From assembly GCA_948144175.1 (NCBI GenBank), contig CANXME010002313.1, positions 229,297 to 293,296 on the forward strand: a stretch of 64,000 bases of DNA, given 5' to 3'. Shown piece after piece: positions 1 through 11,200 of this stretch. Every line of letters starts with the position of its first letter. Position 1 is the first letter of the stretch. Origin of the DNA: Closterium sp. NIES-65 (lineage: Eukaryota; Streptophyta; Zygnematophyceae; Desmidiales; Closteriaceae). Below the pieces are notes generated by a model. The model was not told the DNA's origin and did no database searches. It was given only the letters and a program-made list of their open reading frames with translations. The position numbers were made by a program, and so were the translations under genes.

Positions 1-1590
1 AGGCAAGCTCCTGGACGAGACAAGCTTCTGGACCAGGCAAGCTCCTTGACCAGGCACGCTCCTAGAACAAGCAAGCTCCTGGACCAGGCAAGCTCCTAGA
101 CCAGGCAAGCTCCTGGACCAGGCAAGCTCCTGGACCAGGCAAGCTCCTAGACCAGGCAGGCTCCTGGACCACGCAAGCTCCTAGACAAGGCAAGCTCTTG
201 GACAAGGCAAGCTCGTGGACCAGGAAAACTCGTGGACCAGGCACGCTCCTGGACTAGGCAAGCTCCCGGACCAGGCAAGCTCCTGGACCAGGCAAGCTCT
301 TGGACCAGGCAAGCTCCTGGACCAGGCAAGCTCTTGGACCACGCAAGCTCTTGGACCAAGCACGCTCCTGGACCAGGTAAGCTCCTAGACAAGGCAAGCT
401 CTTGGACCAGGCAAGCTCGTGGACCAGGCACGCTCCTAGACAAGGCAAGCTCCTAGACAAGGCAAGCTCTTGGACCAGGCAAGCTCGTGGACTAGGCAAA
501 CTTGTGGACCACGCACGCTCCTGGACCAGGCAAGCTCCTGGACGAGGCAAGCTCCAGGACCATGCAAGCTCCTGGACCAGGAAAGCTCCTGGACTAGGCA
601 AGCTCCTGGACCAGGCAAGATCTTGGAGTAGGCAAGGTCTTGGACCGGGCAATCTCCTAGACCAGGCAAACTCGTGGACCAGGCACGCTCCTAAACCAGG
701 CAAGCTCTTGGACCAGGCAAGCTCCTAGACCAGGCAAGCTCCTAGACCAGGCAAGCTCCTGGACCAGGCAAGCTCCTAGACCAGGCAAGCTCCTAGACCA
801 GGCAAGCTCTTGGACCAGGCAAGCTCCTAGACCATGCAAGCTCCTGTACCAGGTAAGCTCTTGGACCAGGCACGCTCCTAGACCACGCAAGCTCTTAAAC
901 CAGGCAAGTTGTTGGACCAGGCAAGCTCCTCGACCAGGCAAGCTCCTTGACCAGGCAAGCTCTTGGACCAGGCAAGCTCCTGGACCAGGCAAGCTCCTGG
1001 ACAAGGCAAGCTCCGTGACCAGGCAAGCTCTTAGACCAGGCAAGGTCCTGGACCAGGCAAGCTCCTGCACCAGGCAAGCTCGTGGACCACGCAAGCTCCT
1101 GAACCAGGCAAGCGTGTGGACCAGGCAAGCTCCTGGACCACACAAGCTCTTGGACTAGGCAAGCTGTTGGACCAGGCAAGCTCCTGGACCAGGCAAGCTC
1201 GTGGACCAGGGAAGCTCCGTGACCGGGCAAGCTCCTAGACCAGGCAAGGTCCTCAACCAGGCAAGCTGCTGGACCAGGCAAGCTCGTGGACCACGTACGC
1301 TCCTGAACCAGGCAAGCTTCTGGACCAGGCAAGCTCGTGGACCACGCAAGCTCTTGGACCAGGCAAGCTCTTGGACCAGGCAAGCTCCTAGACCAGGCAA
1401 GCTCGTGGTCCACGCAAGCTCCTGGACCAGGCAAGCTCGTGGACCAGGCAAGCTTCTGGACCAGGCAACCTGCTTGACCAGGCAAGCTCGTGAACCAGGC
1501 AAGCTCGTGGACCAGGCAAGCTCGTGGACCAGTCAAGCTCGTGGACCAGGCAAGCTCGTGGACCAAGCAAACTCCTGGACCAGGCAAGTT
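1..1590 (+). repeat. Satellite A higher-order block, copy 1
   Basis: The order of variant monomers from the window start to about 1590 is repeated almost base for base at 3774-5363, an offset of 3773 bp (one base short of 222 monomers). The same rare units, such as GCAAGCGTGTGG and the CCACACAAGC unit, recur at that offset. The left limit is the window edge. Homology ends near 1590, where the two copies continue into different variants. This indicates a segmental tandem duplication rather than independent monomer homogenisation. Confidence 0.85.
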
Positions 1591-2230
1591 CCTAGACCAG
1601 GCAAGGTCCTGGACCAGGCAAGCTCCTGGATTAGGCAAGCTCGTGGACCAGGCACGCTCCTGGACCAGGCAAGCTCAAGGACCACGCAAGCTCCCGGACC
1701 ACGCAAGCTCTTGGACCAGGCAAGCTCTTGGACCAGGCAAGCTCTTAGACCAGGCAAGCTCCTGGACCAGGCACGTTCCAACACCTGGCAAGCTCCTGGA
1801 CCAAGCAAGCTCCTGGATCAGGCAAGCTCCTTGACCAGGGAAGCTCCCGGACCAGGCAAGCTCCAAGACAAGGAAAGCTCCTCGACCAGGCAAGCTCCTG
1901 GACCAGGCAAGCTCTTGGACTAGTCAAGCTCCTGGACCAGGCAAGCTCCTGGACTTGGCTCACTCCTGGACCATGCAAGCTCCTGGACCAGGCAAGCTCC
2001 TGGACTAGGCAAGCTCCTCGACCAGGCACGCTCCTAGACAAGGCAAGCTCCTGGACCAGACAAGCTTCTGGACCAGGCAAGCTCCTTGACCAGGCACGCT
2101 CCTAGAACAAGCAAGCTCTTGGACCAGGCAAGCTCCTTGACCAGGCACGCTCCTAGACCAGGCAAGCTCTTGGACCAGGCAGGCTCGTGGACCAGGCACG
2201 CTCCTGGACTAGGCACGCTTGTGGACCAGG

Positions 2231-3050
2231 CACGCTCGTGGACCAGGCACGCTCTTGGACCAGGCAAGCTCTTAGACCAGGCACGCTCGTGGACCAGGCA
2301 CGCTCCCGGACCAGGCAAGCTCCTGGACCAGGCAAGCTCGTGGACCAGGCAAACTCGTGGACCAGGCACGCTCGTGGACCAGGCAAGATCCTCGACCAGG
2401 CAAGCTCGTGGACCAGGCAAGCTCCTGGATCTGGCAAGCTCCTGGACCAGGCACGCTCCTGGACCAGGCAAGCTCCTAGACCAGGCAAGATCCTGGACCA
2501 GGCAAGCTCCTGGACCAGGCAAGCTCGTGGACCACGCAAGCTCCTGGACCAAGCAAGCTCCTGGACCAGGCACGCTTGTGGACCAGGCACGCTCCTGGGC
2601 CAAGCAAGCTCCTGGACTTGGCAAGCTCCTGGACTAGGCACGCTCGTGGACCAGGCACGCTCTTGGACCAGGCAAGCTCTTAGACCAGGCACGCTCGTGG
2701 ACCAGGCACGCTCCTGGACCAGGCAAGCTCCTGGACCAGGCAAGCTCCTGGACCAGGCAAACTCGTGGACCAGGCACGCTCCTGGACCAGGCAAGATCCT
2801 GGACCAGGCACGCTCGTGGACCAGGCAAGCTCCTGGATCTGGCAAGCTCCTAGACCAGGCACGCTCCTTGACCAGGCAAGCTCCTAGACCAGGCAAGGTC
2901 CTGGACCAGGCAAGCTCCTGGACCAGGCAAGCTCGTGGACCAGGCACGCTCCTGGACCAGGCAAGCTCCTGGACCACGCAAGCTCCTGGACAACGCAAGC
3001 TGTTGGACCAGGCAAGCTCTTGGACCAGGCAAGCTCCTGGACCACGGAGC
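2231..3050 (+). repeat. Satellite A sub-block with a 408-bp (24-monomer) internal repeat
   Basis: A run of monomers rich in the GCACGCTCGTGG variant starting near 2231 is repeated starting near 2639, an offset of 408 bp or exactly 24 monomers. The variant order is the same over at least 70 bp and similar beyond. A shorter-than-normal unit near 3047-3055 (CCACGGAGCTCC) interrupts the 17-bp phase close by. The end of the repeat is approximate. Confidence 0.7.
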
Positions 3051-3773
3051 TCCTGGACCAGGCAAGCTCGTGGACCAGGCACGCTCTTGGACCAGTCAAG
3101 CTCCTCGACAAGGCAAGCTCCTAGACCAAGCAAGCTCCTGGACCAAGCACGCTCCTGGACCACGCAAGCTCCTAGACTTGGCAAGCTTCTGGACCAGGCA
3201 AGCTCCTCGACCAGGCAAACTCGTGGACCAGGCACGCTCTTGGACCAGGCAAGCTCCTGGACCAGGCAAGCTTCTGGATCAGGCACGCTCCTGGACCAGG
3301 CAAGCTCCTAGACCAGGCAAGGTCTTGGACCAGGCAAGCTCCTGGACCAGGCAAGCTCGTGGACCAGGCACGCTCCTGGACCAGGCAAGCTCCAGGACCA
3401 CGCAAGCTCCCGGACCACGCAAGCTCTTGGACCAGGCAAGCTCTTGGACCAGGCAAGCTCCTAGACCAGGCAAGCTACTGGACCAGGCACGTTCCTAGAC
3501 CTGGCAAGCTCCTGGACCAAGCAAGCTCCTGGATCAGGCAAGCTCCTTGACCAGGGAAGCTCCCGGACCAGGCAAGCTCCAGGACAAGGAAAGCTCCTCG
3601 ACCAGGCAAGCTCCTGGACCAGGCAAGCTCTTGGACCAGTCAAGCTCCTGGACCAGGCAAGCTCCTGGACTTGGCTCACTCCTGGACCATGCAAGCTCCT
3701 GGACCAGGCAAGCTCCTGGACTAGGCAAGCTCCTCGACTAGGCACGCTCCTAGACAAGGCAAGCTCCTGGACC

Positions 3774-5363
3774 AGGCAAGCTCCTGGACGAGACAAGCTT
3801 CTGGACCAGGCAAGCTCCTTGACCAGGCACGCTCCTAGAACAAGCAAGCTCCTGGACCAGGCAAGCTCCTAGACCAGGCAAGCTCCTGGACCAGGCAAGC
3901 TCCTGGACCAGGCAAGCTCCTAGACCAGGCAGGCTCCTGGACCACGCAAGCTCCTAGACAAGGCAAGCTCTTGGACAAGGCAAGCTCGTGGACCAGGAAA
4001 ACTCGTGGACCAGGCACGCTCCTGGACTAGGCAAGCTCCCGGACCAGGCAAGCTCCTGGACCAGGCAAGCTCTTGGACCAGGCAAGCTCCTGGACCAGGC
4101 AAGCTCTTGGACCACGCAAGCTCTTGGACCAAGCACGCTCCTGGACCAGGTAAGCTCCTAGACAAGGCAAGCTCTTGGACCAGGCAAGCTCGTGGACCAG
4201 GCACGCTCCTAGACAAGGCAAGCTCCTAGACAAGGCAAGCTCTTGGACCAGGCAAGCTCGTGGACTAGGCAAACTTGTGGACCACGCACGCTCCTGGACC
4301 AGGCAAGCTCCTGGACGAGGCAAGCTCCAGGACCATGCAAGCTCCTGGACCAGGAAAGCTCCTGGACTAGGCAAGCTCCTGGACCAGGCAAGATCTTGGA
4401 GTAGGCAAGGTCTTGGACCGGGCAAGCTCCTAGACCAGGCAAACTCGTGGACCAGGCACGCTCCTAAACCAGGCAAGCTCTTGGACCAGGCAAGCTCCTA
4501 GACCAGGCAAGCTCCTAGACCAGGCAAGCTCCTGGACCAGGCAAGCTCCTAGACCAGGCAAGCTCCTAGACCAGGCAAGCTCTTGGACCAGGCAAGCTCC
4601 TAGACCATGCAAGCTCCTGTACCAGGTAAGCTCTTGGACCAGGCACGCTCCTAGACCACGCAAGCTCTTAAACCAGGCAAGTTGTTGGACCAGGCAAGCT
4701 CCTCGACCAGGCAAGCTCCTTGACCAGGCAAGCTCTTGGACCAGGCAAGCTCCTGGACCAGGCAAGCTCCTGGACAAGGCAAGCTCCGTGACCAGGCAAG
4801 CTCTTAGACCAGGCAAGGTCCTGGACCAGGCAAGCTCCTGCACCAGGCAAGCTCGTGGACCACGCAAGCTCCTGAACCAGGCAAGCGTGTGGACCAGGCA
4901 AGCTCCTGGACCACACAAGCTCTTGGACTAGGCAAGCTGTTGGACCAGGCAAGCTCCTGGACCAGGCAAGCTCGTGGACCAGGGAAGCTCCGTGACCGGG
5001 CAAGCTCCTAGACCAGGCAAGGTCCTCAACCAGGCAAGCTGCTGGACCAGGCAAGCTCGTGGACCACGTACGCTCCTGAACCAGGCAAGCTTCTGGACCA
5101 GGCAAGCTCGTGGACCACGCAAGCTCTTGGACCAGGCAAGCTCTTGGACCAGGCAAGCTCCTAGACCAGGCAAGCTCGTGGTCCACGCAAGCTCCTGGAC
5201 CAGGCAAGCTCGTGGACCAGGCAAGCTTCTGGACCAGGCAACCTGCTTGACCAGGCAAGCTCGTGAACCAGGCAAGCTCGTGGACCAGGCAAGCTCGTGG
5301 ACCAGTCAAGCTCGTGGACCAGGCAAGCTCGTGGACCAAGCAAACTCCTGGACCAGGCAAGCT
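3774..5363 (+). repeat. Satellite A higher-order block, copy 2
   Basis: Second copy of the block at 1-1590, offset 3773 bp. Just before it, 3310-3770 also resembles 1590-2060 (offset about 1.72 kb), including the GGGAAGCTCCCGG unit and the GGCTCACTCC unit. A third, more diverged copy starts near 6125 and is the one carrying the copia insertion. The final 459 bp of this block is duplicated again immediately downstream. Confidence 0.85.
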
Positions 5364-5822
5364 CCTGGACCACACAAGCTCTTGGACTAGGCAAGCTGTT
5401 GGACCAGGCAAGCTCCTGGACCAGGCAAGCTCGTGGACCAGGGAAGCTCCGTGACCGGGCAAGCTCCTAGACCAGGCAAGGTCCTCAACCAGGCAAGCTG
5501 CTGGACCAGGCAAGCTCGTGGACCACGTACGCTCCTGAACCAGGCAAGCTTCTGGACCAGGCAAGCTCGTGGACCACGCAAGCTCTTGGACCAGGCAAGC
5601 TCTTGGACCAGGCAAGCTCCTAGACCAGGCAAGCTCGTGGTCCACGCAAGCTCCTGGACCAGGCAAGCTCGTGGACCAGGCAAGCTTCAGGACCAGGCAA
5701 CCTGCTTGACCAGGCAAGCTCGTGAACCAGGCAAGCTCGTGGACCAGGCAAGCTCGTGGACCAGTCAAGCTCGTGGACCAGGCAAGCTCGTGGACCAAGC
5801 AAACTCCTGGACCAGGCAAGCT
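4905..5822 (+). repeat. Recent 2 x 459-bp tandem duplication (27 monomers each)
   Basis: Positions 4905-5363 and 5364-5822 are nearly identical, with an offset of exactly 459 bp = 27 x 17. Both begin at the CCTGGACCACACAAGC unit. The few differences seen include a single change in the AAGCTTCTGG unit. Block copy 1 has this segment only once, so the duplication arose after the 3773-bp duplication. Unequal exchange in register is the simple explanation. Confidence 0.88.
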
Positions 5823-7209
5823 CCTGGACCACGCAAGCTACTGGACTAGGCAAGCTCCTATACCAGGCAAGAACCTGGACCAGGCAAGCTCTTGGACTAG
5901 GCAAACTCGTGGACCAGGCAAGCGCCTGGACCAGGCAAGCTCCTCGACCTGGCAAGCTCCTGGACAAGGCAAGCTCTTGGACCAAGCAAGCTCTTCGACA
6001 AGGCAAGCTCCTGGACCAGGCTCGCTCCTTGAACAGGCAAGCTCTTGGACCAGGCAAGCTCCTAGACCGGGCAAGCTCATGGACCAGGCAAGCTCCTGGA
6101 CGAGACAAGCTTCTGGACCAGGCAAGCTCCTGGACCAGACAAGCTTATGGACCAGGCAAGCTCCTTGACCAGGCACGCTCCTAGAACAAGCAAGCTCCTG
6201 GACCAGGCAAGCTCCTAGACCAGGCAAGCTCCTGGACCAGGCAAGCTCCTGGACCAGACAAGCTCCTAGACCAGGCACGCTCCTGGACCACGCAAGCTCC
6301 TAGACAAGGCAAGCTCTTGGAGAAGGCAAGCTCGTGGACCAGGCAAACTCGTGGACCAGGCATGCTCCTGGACCAGGCAAGCTCGTGGACCAGGCAAGCT
6401 CCTGGATTAGGCAAGCTCCTGGACCAGGCAAGCTCTTGGACCAGGCAAGCTCCTGGACCAGGCAAGCTCTTGGACCAGGCACGCTCCTGGACCAGATAAG
6501 CTCCTAGACAAGGCAAGCTCTTGGACCAGGCAAGCTTGTGGACAAGGCACGCTCCTGGACCACGCAAGCTCGTGTACCAAGCATGCTCCTAGACCAGGCA
6601 AGCTCCTAGACAAGGCAAGCTCTTGGACCAGGCAAGCTCGTGGACTAGGCAAACTCGTGGACCACGCACGCTCCTGTACTAGGCAAGCTCCTGGACCAGG
6701 CAAGCTCCAGGACCATGCAAGCTCCTGGACCAGGCAAGCTCCTCGACTAGGCAAGCTCCAGGACCAGGCAAGATCCTGGACCAGGCAAGCTCTTGGACCG
6801 GGCAAGCTCCTAGACCAGGCACGCTCCTAAACCAGGCAAGCTCTTGGACAAGGCAAGCTCCTAGACCAGGCAAGCTGCTAGACCAGGCAAGCTCCTGGAC
6901 CAGGCAAGCTCCTAGACCAGGAAAGCACCTAGACCAGGCAAGCTCTTCGACCAGGCAAGCTCCTAGACCATGCAAGCTCCTGTACCAGGTAAGCTCTTAG
7001 ACCAGGCACGCTCCTAGACCACGCAAGCTCTTGGACCAGGCAAGCTGTTGGACCAGGCAAGCTCCTCGACCAGGCAAGCTCCTTGACCAGGCAAGCTCGT
7101 GGACCAAGCAAGCTCCAGGACCAGGCAAGCTCCTGGACCACGCAAGCTCCGTGACCAGGCAAGCTCCTAGACAAGGCAAGGTCCTGGACCAGGCAAGCTC
7201 TTGGACCAG

Positions 7210-7214
7210 GCAAG
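7210..7214 (+). repeat. Candidate target-site duplication, left (GCAAG)
   Basis: The five bases GCAAG lie directly before the TG start of the first LTR and recur directly after the CA end of the third LTR at 19395-19399. Five bases is the usual copia duplication length. GCAAG also occurs in nearly every satellite A monomer, so the match alone is weak proof of a single insertion. Confidence 0.6.
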
Positions 7215-8044
7215 TGTTGGTGCAACCCTATGGTTTGCACTCGGCTTGTTGTCCGTGTGCGTGCATGTGTGTGTGTCTATGGAATGGTATGAGGGCATGG
7301 GATAATATATATTTAATGCTTATAATTGTGTGTGAATGTTGAGTCATGATGTCGAGTGTATGTGTCGAGTCAATAGCGAGCTATCGCTAGACGCGTGTTA
7401 CGCGGTCGTTTGTGTCTCGCGCGCGGTTTCTATTTTGTCGTGCGCGGTTTCTCTTTTGTCCTGTGTCGATCGTTCGGTGTGTCGCAGGTGTGTGCAGCAG
7501 ACCCATCAAGAACTCAAGGATGAGTTTGTGATGAAGAGCCGAGCCTTGGTGTCAATCCACAAGTGATTTCAAAGCTCGCCAAAAGGGTACACCTCAAGAT
7601 ATTGAAGATAGTTACATTACTTTGTGTAGTGTAACATTTCACTTGGTGTAGGCCCTAGTGAAGGGTAGTTTCGAGACCCTTCGTGGTTGGGGACAGTGTG
7701 GCACTGTTCCACATCACTGTACCTCGGCTCTTGGGGTTTGTAGGAGCTGGGAGTCATTCCCAACTCGTAACTCTTCCTAACTCTTCCTATCTTGTGTTCT
7801 AAGACCATAGTGGCTGCCATAGTGCCGTTCGTTCAAACCAACCCTGTGTCGTCAATACTTGGTCAAATCGTGCGATCTAAATTGCCTATTGTAGGCGACA
7901 ATAAGGCGCTCCAGATCCAAGTTGAATCAAGTCATTTGGAGCTGTGACCAAAACGCTATGAACGTTTGAAGCCGCTGTGCAGAAATCCGACTGTGCACTC
8001 TATCTTTCGTTTTAGGCACATTGGAGCCTACTGTGACTATAACA
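7215..8044 (+). repeat. Copia LTR 1 (5' LTR)
   Basis: An 830-bp LTR beginning TGTTGGTGCAACCC and ending CTATAACA, with 4-bp terminal inverted repeats TGTT...AACA. A TATA-like AT stretch lies at 7302-7316. A 21-bp tandem pair (GCGCGGTTTCT... at 7421-7441 and 7442-7462) and a small hairpin (TAGCGA/TCGCTA, about 7374-7389) are visible. The sequence is repeated with a few substitutions at 12890 and 18565. The boundaries are fixed by the polypurine tract before LTR 2 and the primer-binding site after LTR 1. Confidence 0.95.
7302..7316 (+). promoter_or_regulatory. Putative LTR TATA box
   Basis: The stretch ATAATATATATTTAA is the only strong AT-rich TATA-like motif in the LTR and lies about 90 bp from its 5' end. 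The same motif occurs at 12977-12991 and 18652-18666 in the other LTRs. It would be the core promoter for genomic RNA if the usual LTR layout holds. The transcription start has not been located. Confidence 0.5.
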
Positions 8045-8046
8045 AG

Positions 8047-8058
8047 TGGTATCAGAGC
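8047..8058 (+). other. Primer-binding site, copy 1
   Basis: TGGTATCAGAGC starts two bases after the LTR end. This is the primer-binding sequence common in plant copia elements, complementary to the 3' part of initiator tRNA-Met, where minus-strand DNA synthesis is primed. It fixes the LTR 3' boundary. Confidence 0.9.
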
Positions 8059-8264
8059 CCCTCGGAGCAGTTTCGACAATGGCTGGACCTGAGGAAAGGG
8101 GTGGCAGAGGTGCTGGTGGCAGAGGAGAAGCCCAAGCTCAAGGCCAACCCCGTGACTCAGCCATGGCGCCCGTGCAACCAAGTGTTGGCCCATCTAGGGA
8201 TGAGCCTAGAGTGTTTGGCCTTGACAAGTTCAATGGTGACAACTTTGCTGAGTGATCCTTCAGA

Positions 8265-11200
8265 ATGGAGAACATATTTGACCACTATGACCTGCTGGAG
8301 GTGATGGAAGGAACGGAGAAGCGTCCCGAGAACGACCCGGAGAAGAGCCCGTGGGTGCGGAAGAGCGCACAAGGCTACCTCCTACTTGGGCAAGCGTTGG
8401 GGAGCAGCCAAATCCGTCACATCAAGCCCTTCCAGCGTGAACCAGAGAAGGGACCAAAAGCATGGGCTGCTCTCAAGGGTGTACACGCTCCTGGAACAGC
8501 GGCAGTAGCTGTGGTGTTGGAACGGCAAATGGCGACGTTACGAATTGAAGAGGATGAAGCGGTTGAAGAAGGGGTGCAGAAATTCTTCGACTTGTTGACG
8601 CGGCTTGAGGGAGCTGATTTGAACTATAGTGAGCTCCAAAAGAAGACCAAGTTGCTGGCCCTACTCCCGGAGTCATGGTCCTCGCTCATCATCAACCTTA
8701 ATCGTGACTTGCCCCGCCTCTCGCTTGAAGACGTGAAGCGAGCTATCCTTCAAGAGGATTTCCGCCGCCGTGAATTGGCGAGTGCGGATGGCGCTGGGGC
8801 AGCGAGCATCGGCCGTGGATATGGTCGAGGAAGAGGCAGAGGACGAGGGGGAGGAAGGTTTGGTGGCAGCAACTTCGGCGGAGGCCGTGGGAGTGGCGGT
8901 TACGGCAGCGACGAGAAGAACTACGGACGCGGTCGCGGCCGATTCGACGGCGAGTGTCACTATTGCCACAAGAGCGGACACATGTGGCGCGACTGCTACA
9001 AACTCCCTGATGGCTGGACCCCTGCTCAAGGCCAAGAGGGTAGAGGAGCAGGAGGAGGGAGAGGAAGAGGCCGTGGAGGCCGTGGCGGTCGCGGTGGCGG
9101 AGCTGCAAACATGAAGAGCGGAGACAACGACAAGGACCCGAGCGATGATCGATACCCGGGTCTATTCTACTTCGTGTCGACGCAAGTACCGGCTGGTCCA
9201 GAGAAGGATGAAGGCTTTGAGGAGCCAGCAGCTGTGGGGAAGGTGACCCTACACCCCCTGGACTATTGGGTGATTGATAGTGGCGCTACCTATAGCATGA
9301 CACCTCGCCCGGACTTGCTCACCGAACTCGAGCCGTCACCGGTGAAGCATGTCACATCGGCTTTGGGGCAGCGAGCAGAGGTGAAAGGCATGGGGAAGGC
9401 CATGTTCAAGGGTGCTGATGGGAAGATGGTGGGCCTCAAGAACGTGCTTTGGGTGCCCAGCCTTGCTGCAAACCTGATTTCCGTGCGGCGGTTGGCAAAG
9501 GCCGGCATGGACACTAACTCGAAGGGAGCCAAGACCTACACCGCAAGGCTTGGCGATCGGATTCTTTGGGACCTTCATGAGGACAGAGATGTCTACAACG
9601 AGATGTGGCAGATCCCTGTGGTCCCAATGCCTAAGGAGAGGCAAGTGGCAGCAAGCGTCAGCACTAAAGGTGGAGCGGTTGGTAGCGGCGATTGCGCGGA
9701 CGGTCGCGCTAAGGAGAAGGAGTCCAAGAAGTGCAATCTTGGAGGGACCAGCAAGTTCAGTGAACCTAAGGAGAGTGGTGCAGCAACCAAGGAGCAGCAA
9801 AAGGGTGAGGAGAACCCCGAGGCAACAGCGGAGGAGGACTACGGAGAGAGTATGTGGGGCGCTATTGCGAGCGCGGCATTCTCCAATCCAACTTCGGCTA
9901 CGGGGGAGTGTGATTGGCTCACCTTGCATCGGCGCATGGGGCATGTGGCCCTGCCCATCTTGCAGCAGCTAGTGAAGAATGAGATGGTTGCTGGCATACG
10001 TGTGAAGGGGGAGCCCGATGAGGTACTTGGCTGCCCGACGTGCATGCAAGCCAAGTTCACCCGTTTCCCATTCTCTAGTTCGGAGGCAACGGCTAAGGCA
10101 CCACTTGATGAGGTGGTGATGGACGTGGTGGGCCCCCTGAAGCTTGGAGCTGCTGGAGCTGAGTACTTCCTCACTATTGTTGACGTCTACACCCGTATGA
10201 CTTGGGTGTACGTGCTGGCCAAGAAGAGCAACGTGGCTGAAACGTTGAAGGCGGATTGGTTCCCGATGGTGGAGCGGCAACAAGACCGTCTAGTCAAGTC
10301 AATCCGCACCGATCGAGGGGGAGAGTTCCTGAGCAAGGAGTTTGGGTTGTGGCTGAAGAAGAATGGTATTCGACACTCCCTCACCATGCCATACTCCCCT
10401 GCAATGAACGGCATCGCTGAGCGAGCGAACCGCACAATCACGGAGGCGGCACGCGGGTTGCTCATTGAAGCCGGGCTACCCGACTATTTCTGGCCTGATG
10501 CGGTGCGGAGCGCATGTGTGGCCAAGAACAGAGCCTTGACTCATGTGGGAGCAGACAAATGGGTGCCCTATGTGGAGTGGCTAGGAAGGAAGCCAAAGGT
10601 GGATATGCTTCGGGTGTTCGGGTGCATGTGCATGGCGCTTGTGCCTAAGCATCTTTGGCACAACAAGCTTGGTGCCAAGGCGGTGTGGGCCGTGCACTTG
10701 GGCATGGCTCAAAACAGCAAGGGATGGCTTCTTTGGGACCCATTCACCAAGAAGTTCTTGGTGAGCAGGGACTGCAAGTTCATGGAGAACTTCATGTACA
10801 AGGATTGGAAGGCGGAGAATGAGGCGAAGATAGGCGTGCGGTTTGGGGAGGTGAAGAGTTCCGGTTTGGAGCATGTGGAGCTGCCTTTGGAGCTGAGCAG
10901 CGGCAGCACAACCACGAGGCAATCCTCCCTTGTGAAAGGGGGAGGGGAGGCCACTGAGGCAGAGGAAGAAGAGGAGGAGGTGCAGCAAGTGAGTGAGCGT
11001 GCACCGTCACTCCCTTCCCGTACCACGAGTGCTCCACGGAATCGAGCCACACCGCAGCAACGCCAAGGCCTTCAAGTCGCTGCAGTTGAGGAGGAAGGAA
11101 GGGGGAAGAGGAGAGTTCAACCCCCTAATAGGCTGACCTATGATGCACTTGGAAAGCAAGGCAAGACAGCCCTGGCCGGAGCGGCAATGATGGTCGGAGA

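Larger units (their letters stand above)
1..7214 (+). repeat. Satellite A array, 17-bp monomer (left part)
   Basis: A continuous head-to-tail array of a 17-bp unit with consensus GCAAGCTCCTGGACCAG, interrupted only by the copia insertion that follows. Common variants change CTCCTGG to CTCTTGG, CTCGTGG or CTCCTAG, and GCAAGC to GCACGC. The 17-bp period is not a multiple of three and the unit rarely makes stops, so open frames with a 17-residue period occur on both strands; they carry no recognisable domain. The unit contains the 11-bp odd palindrome CCTGGACCAGG across the monomer boundary. Variant order is repeated on a kilobase scale (separate entries). The array runs off the left edge of the window. 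No promoter or gene is visible in it. Confidence 0.97.

Noticed and set aside
62-7240. Many 60-383-codon frames on both strands of satellite A
   Set aside because: They show a 17-residue period from the 17-bp unit, appear on both strands in overlapping frames, and have no recognisable domain.
7336-7566. A 76-codon frame within the LTR, repeated in all three LTRs
   Set aside because: It lies wholly inside the LTR, has no known domain, and is repeated simply because the LTR is repeated.
9336-9944. Reverse-strand frames of 100-200 codons within the copia internal regions
   Set aside because: They are antisense shadows of a GC-rich gag-pol frame that has clear domains on the plus strand.
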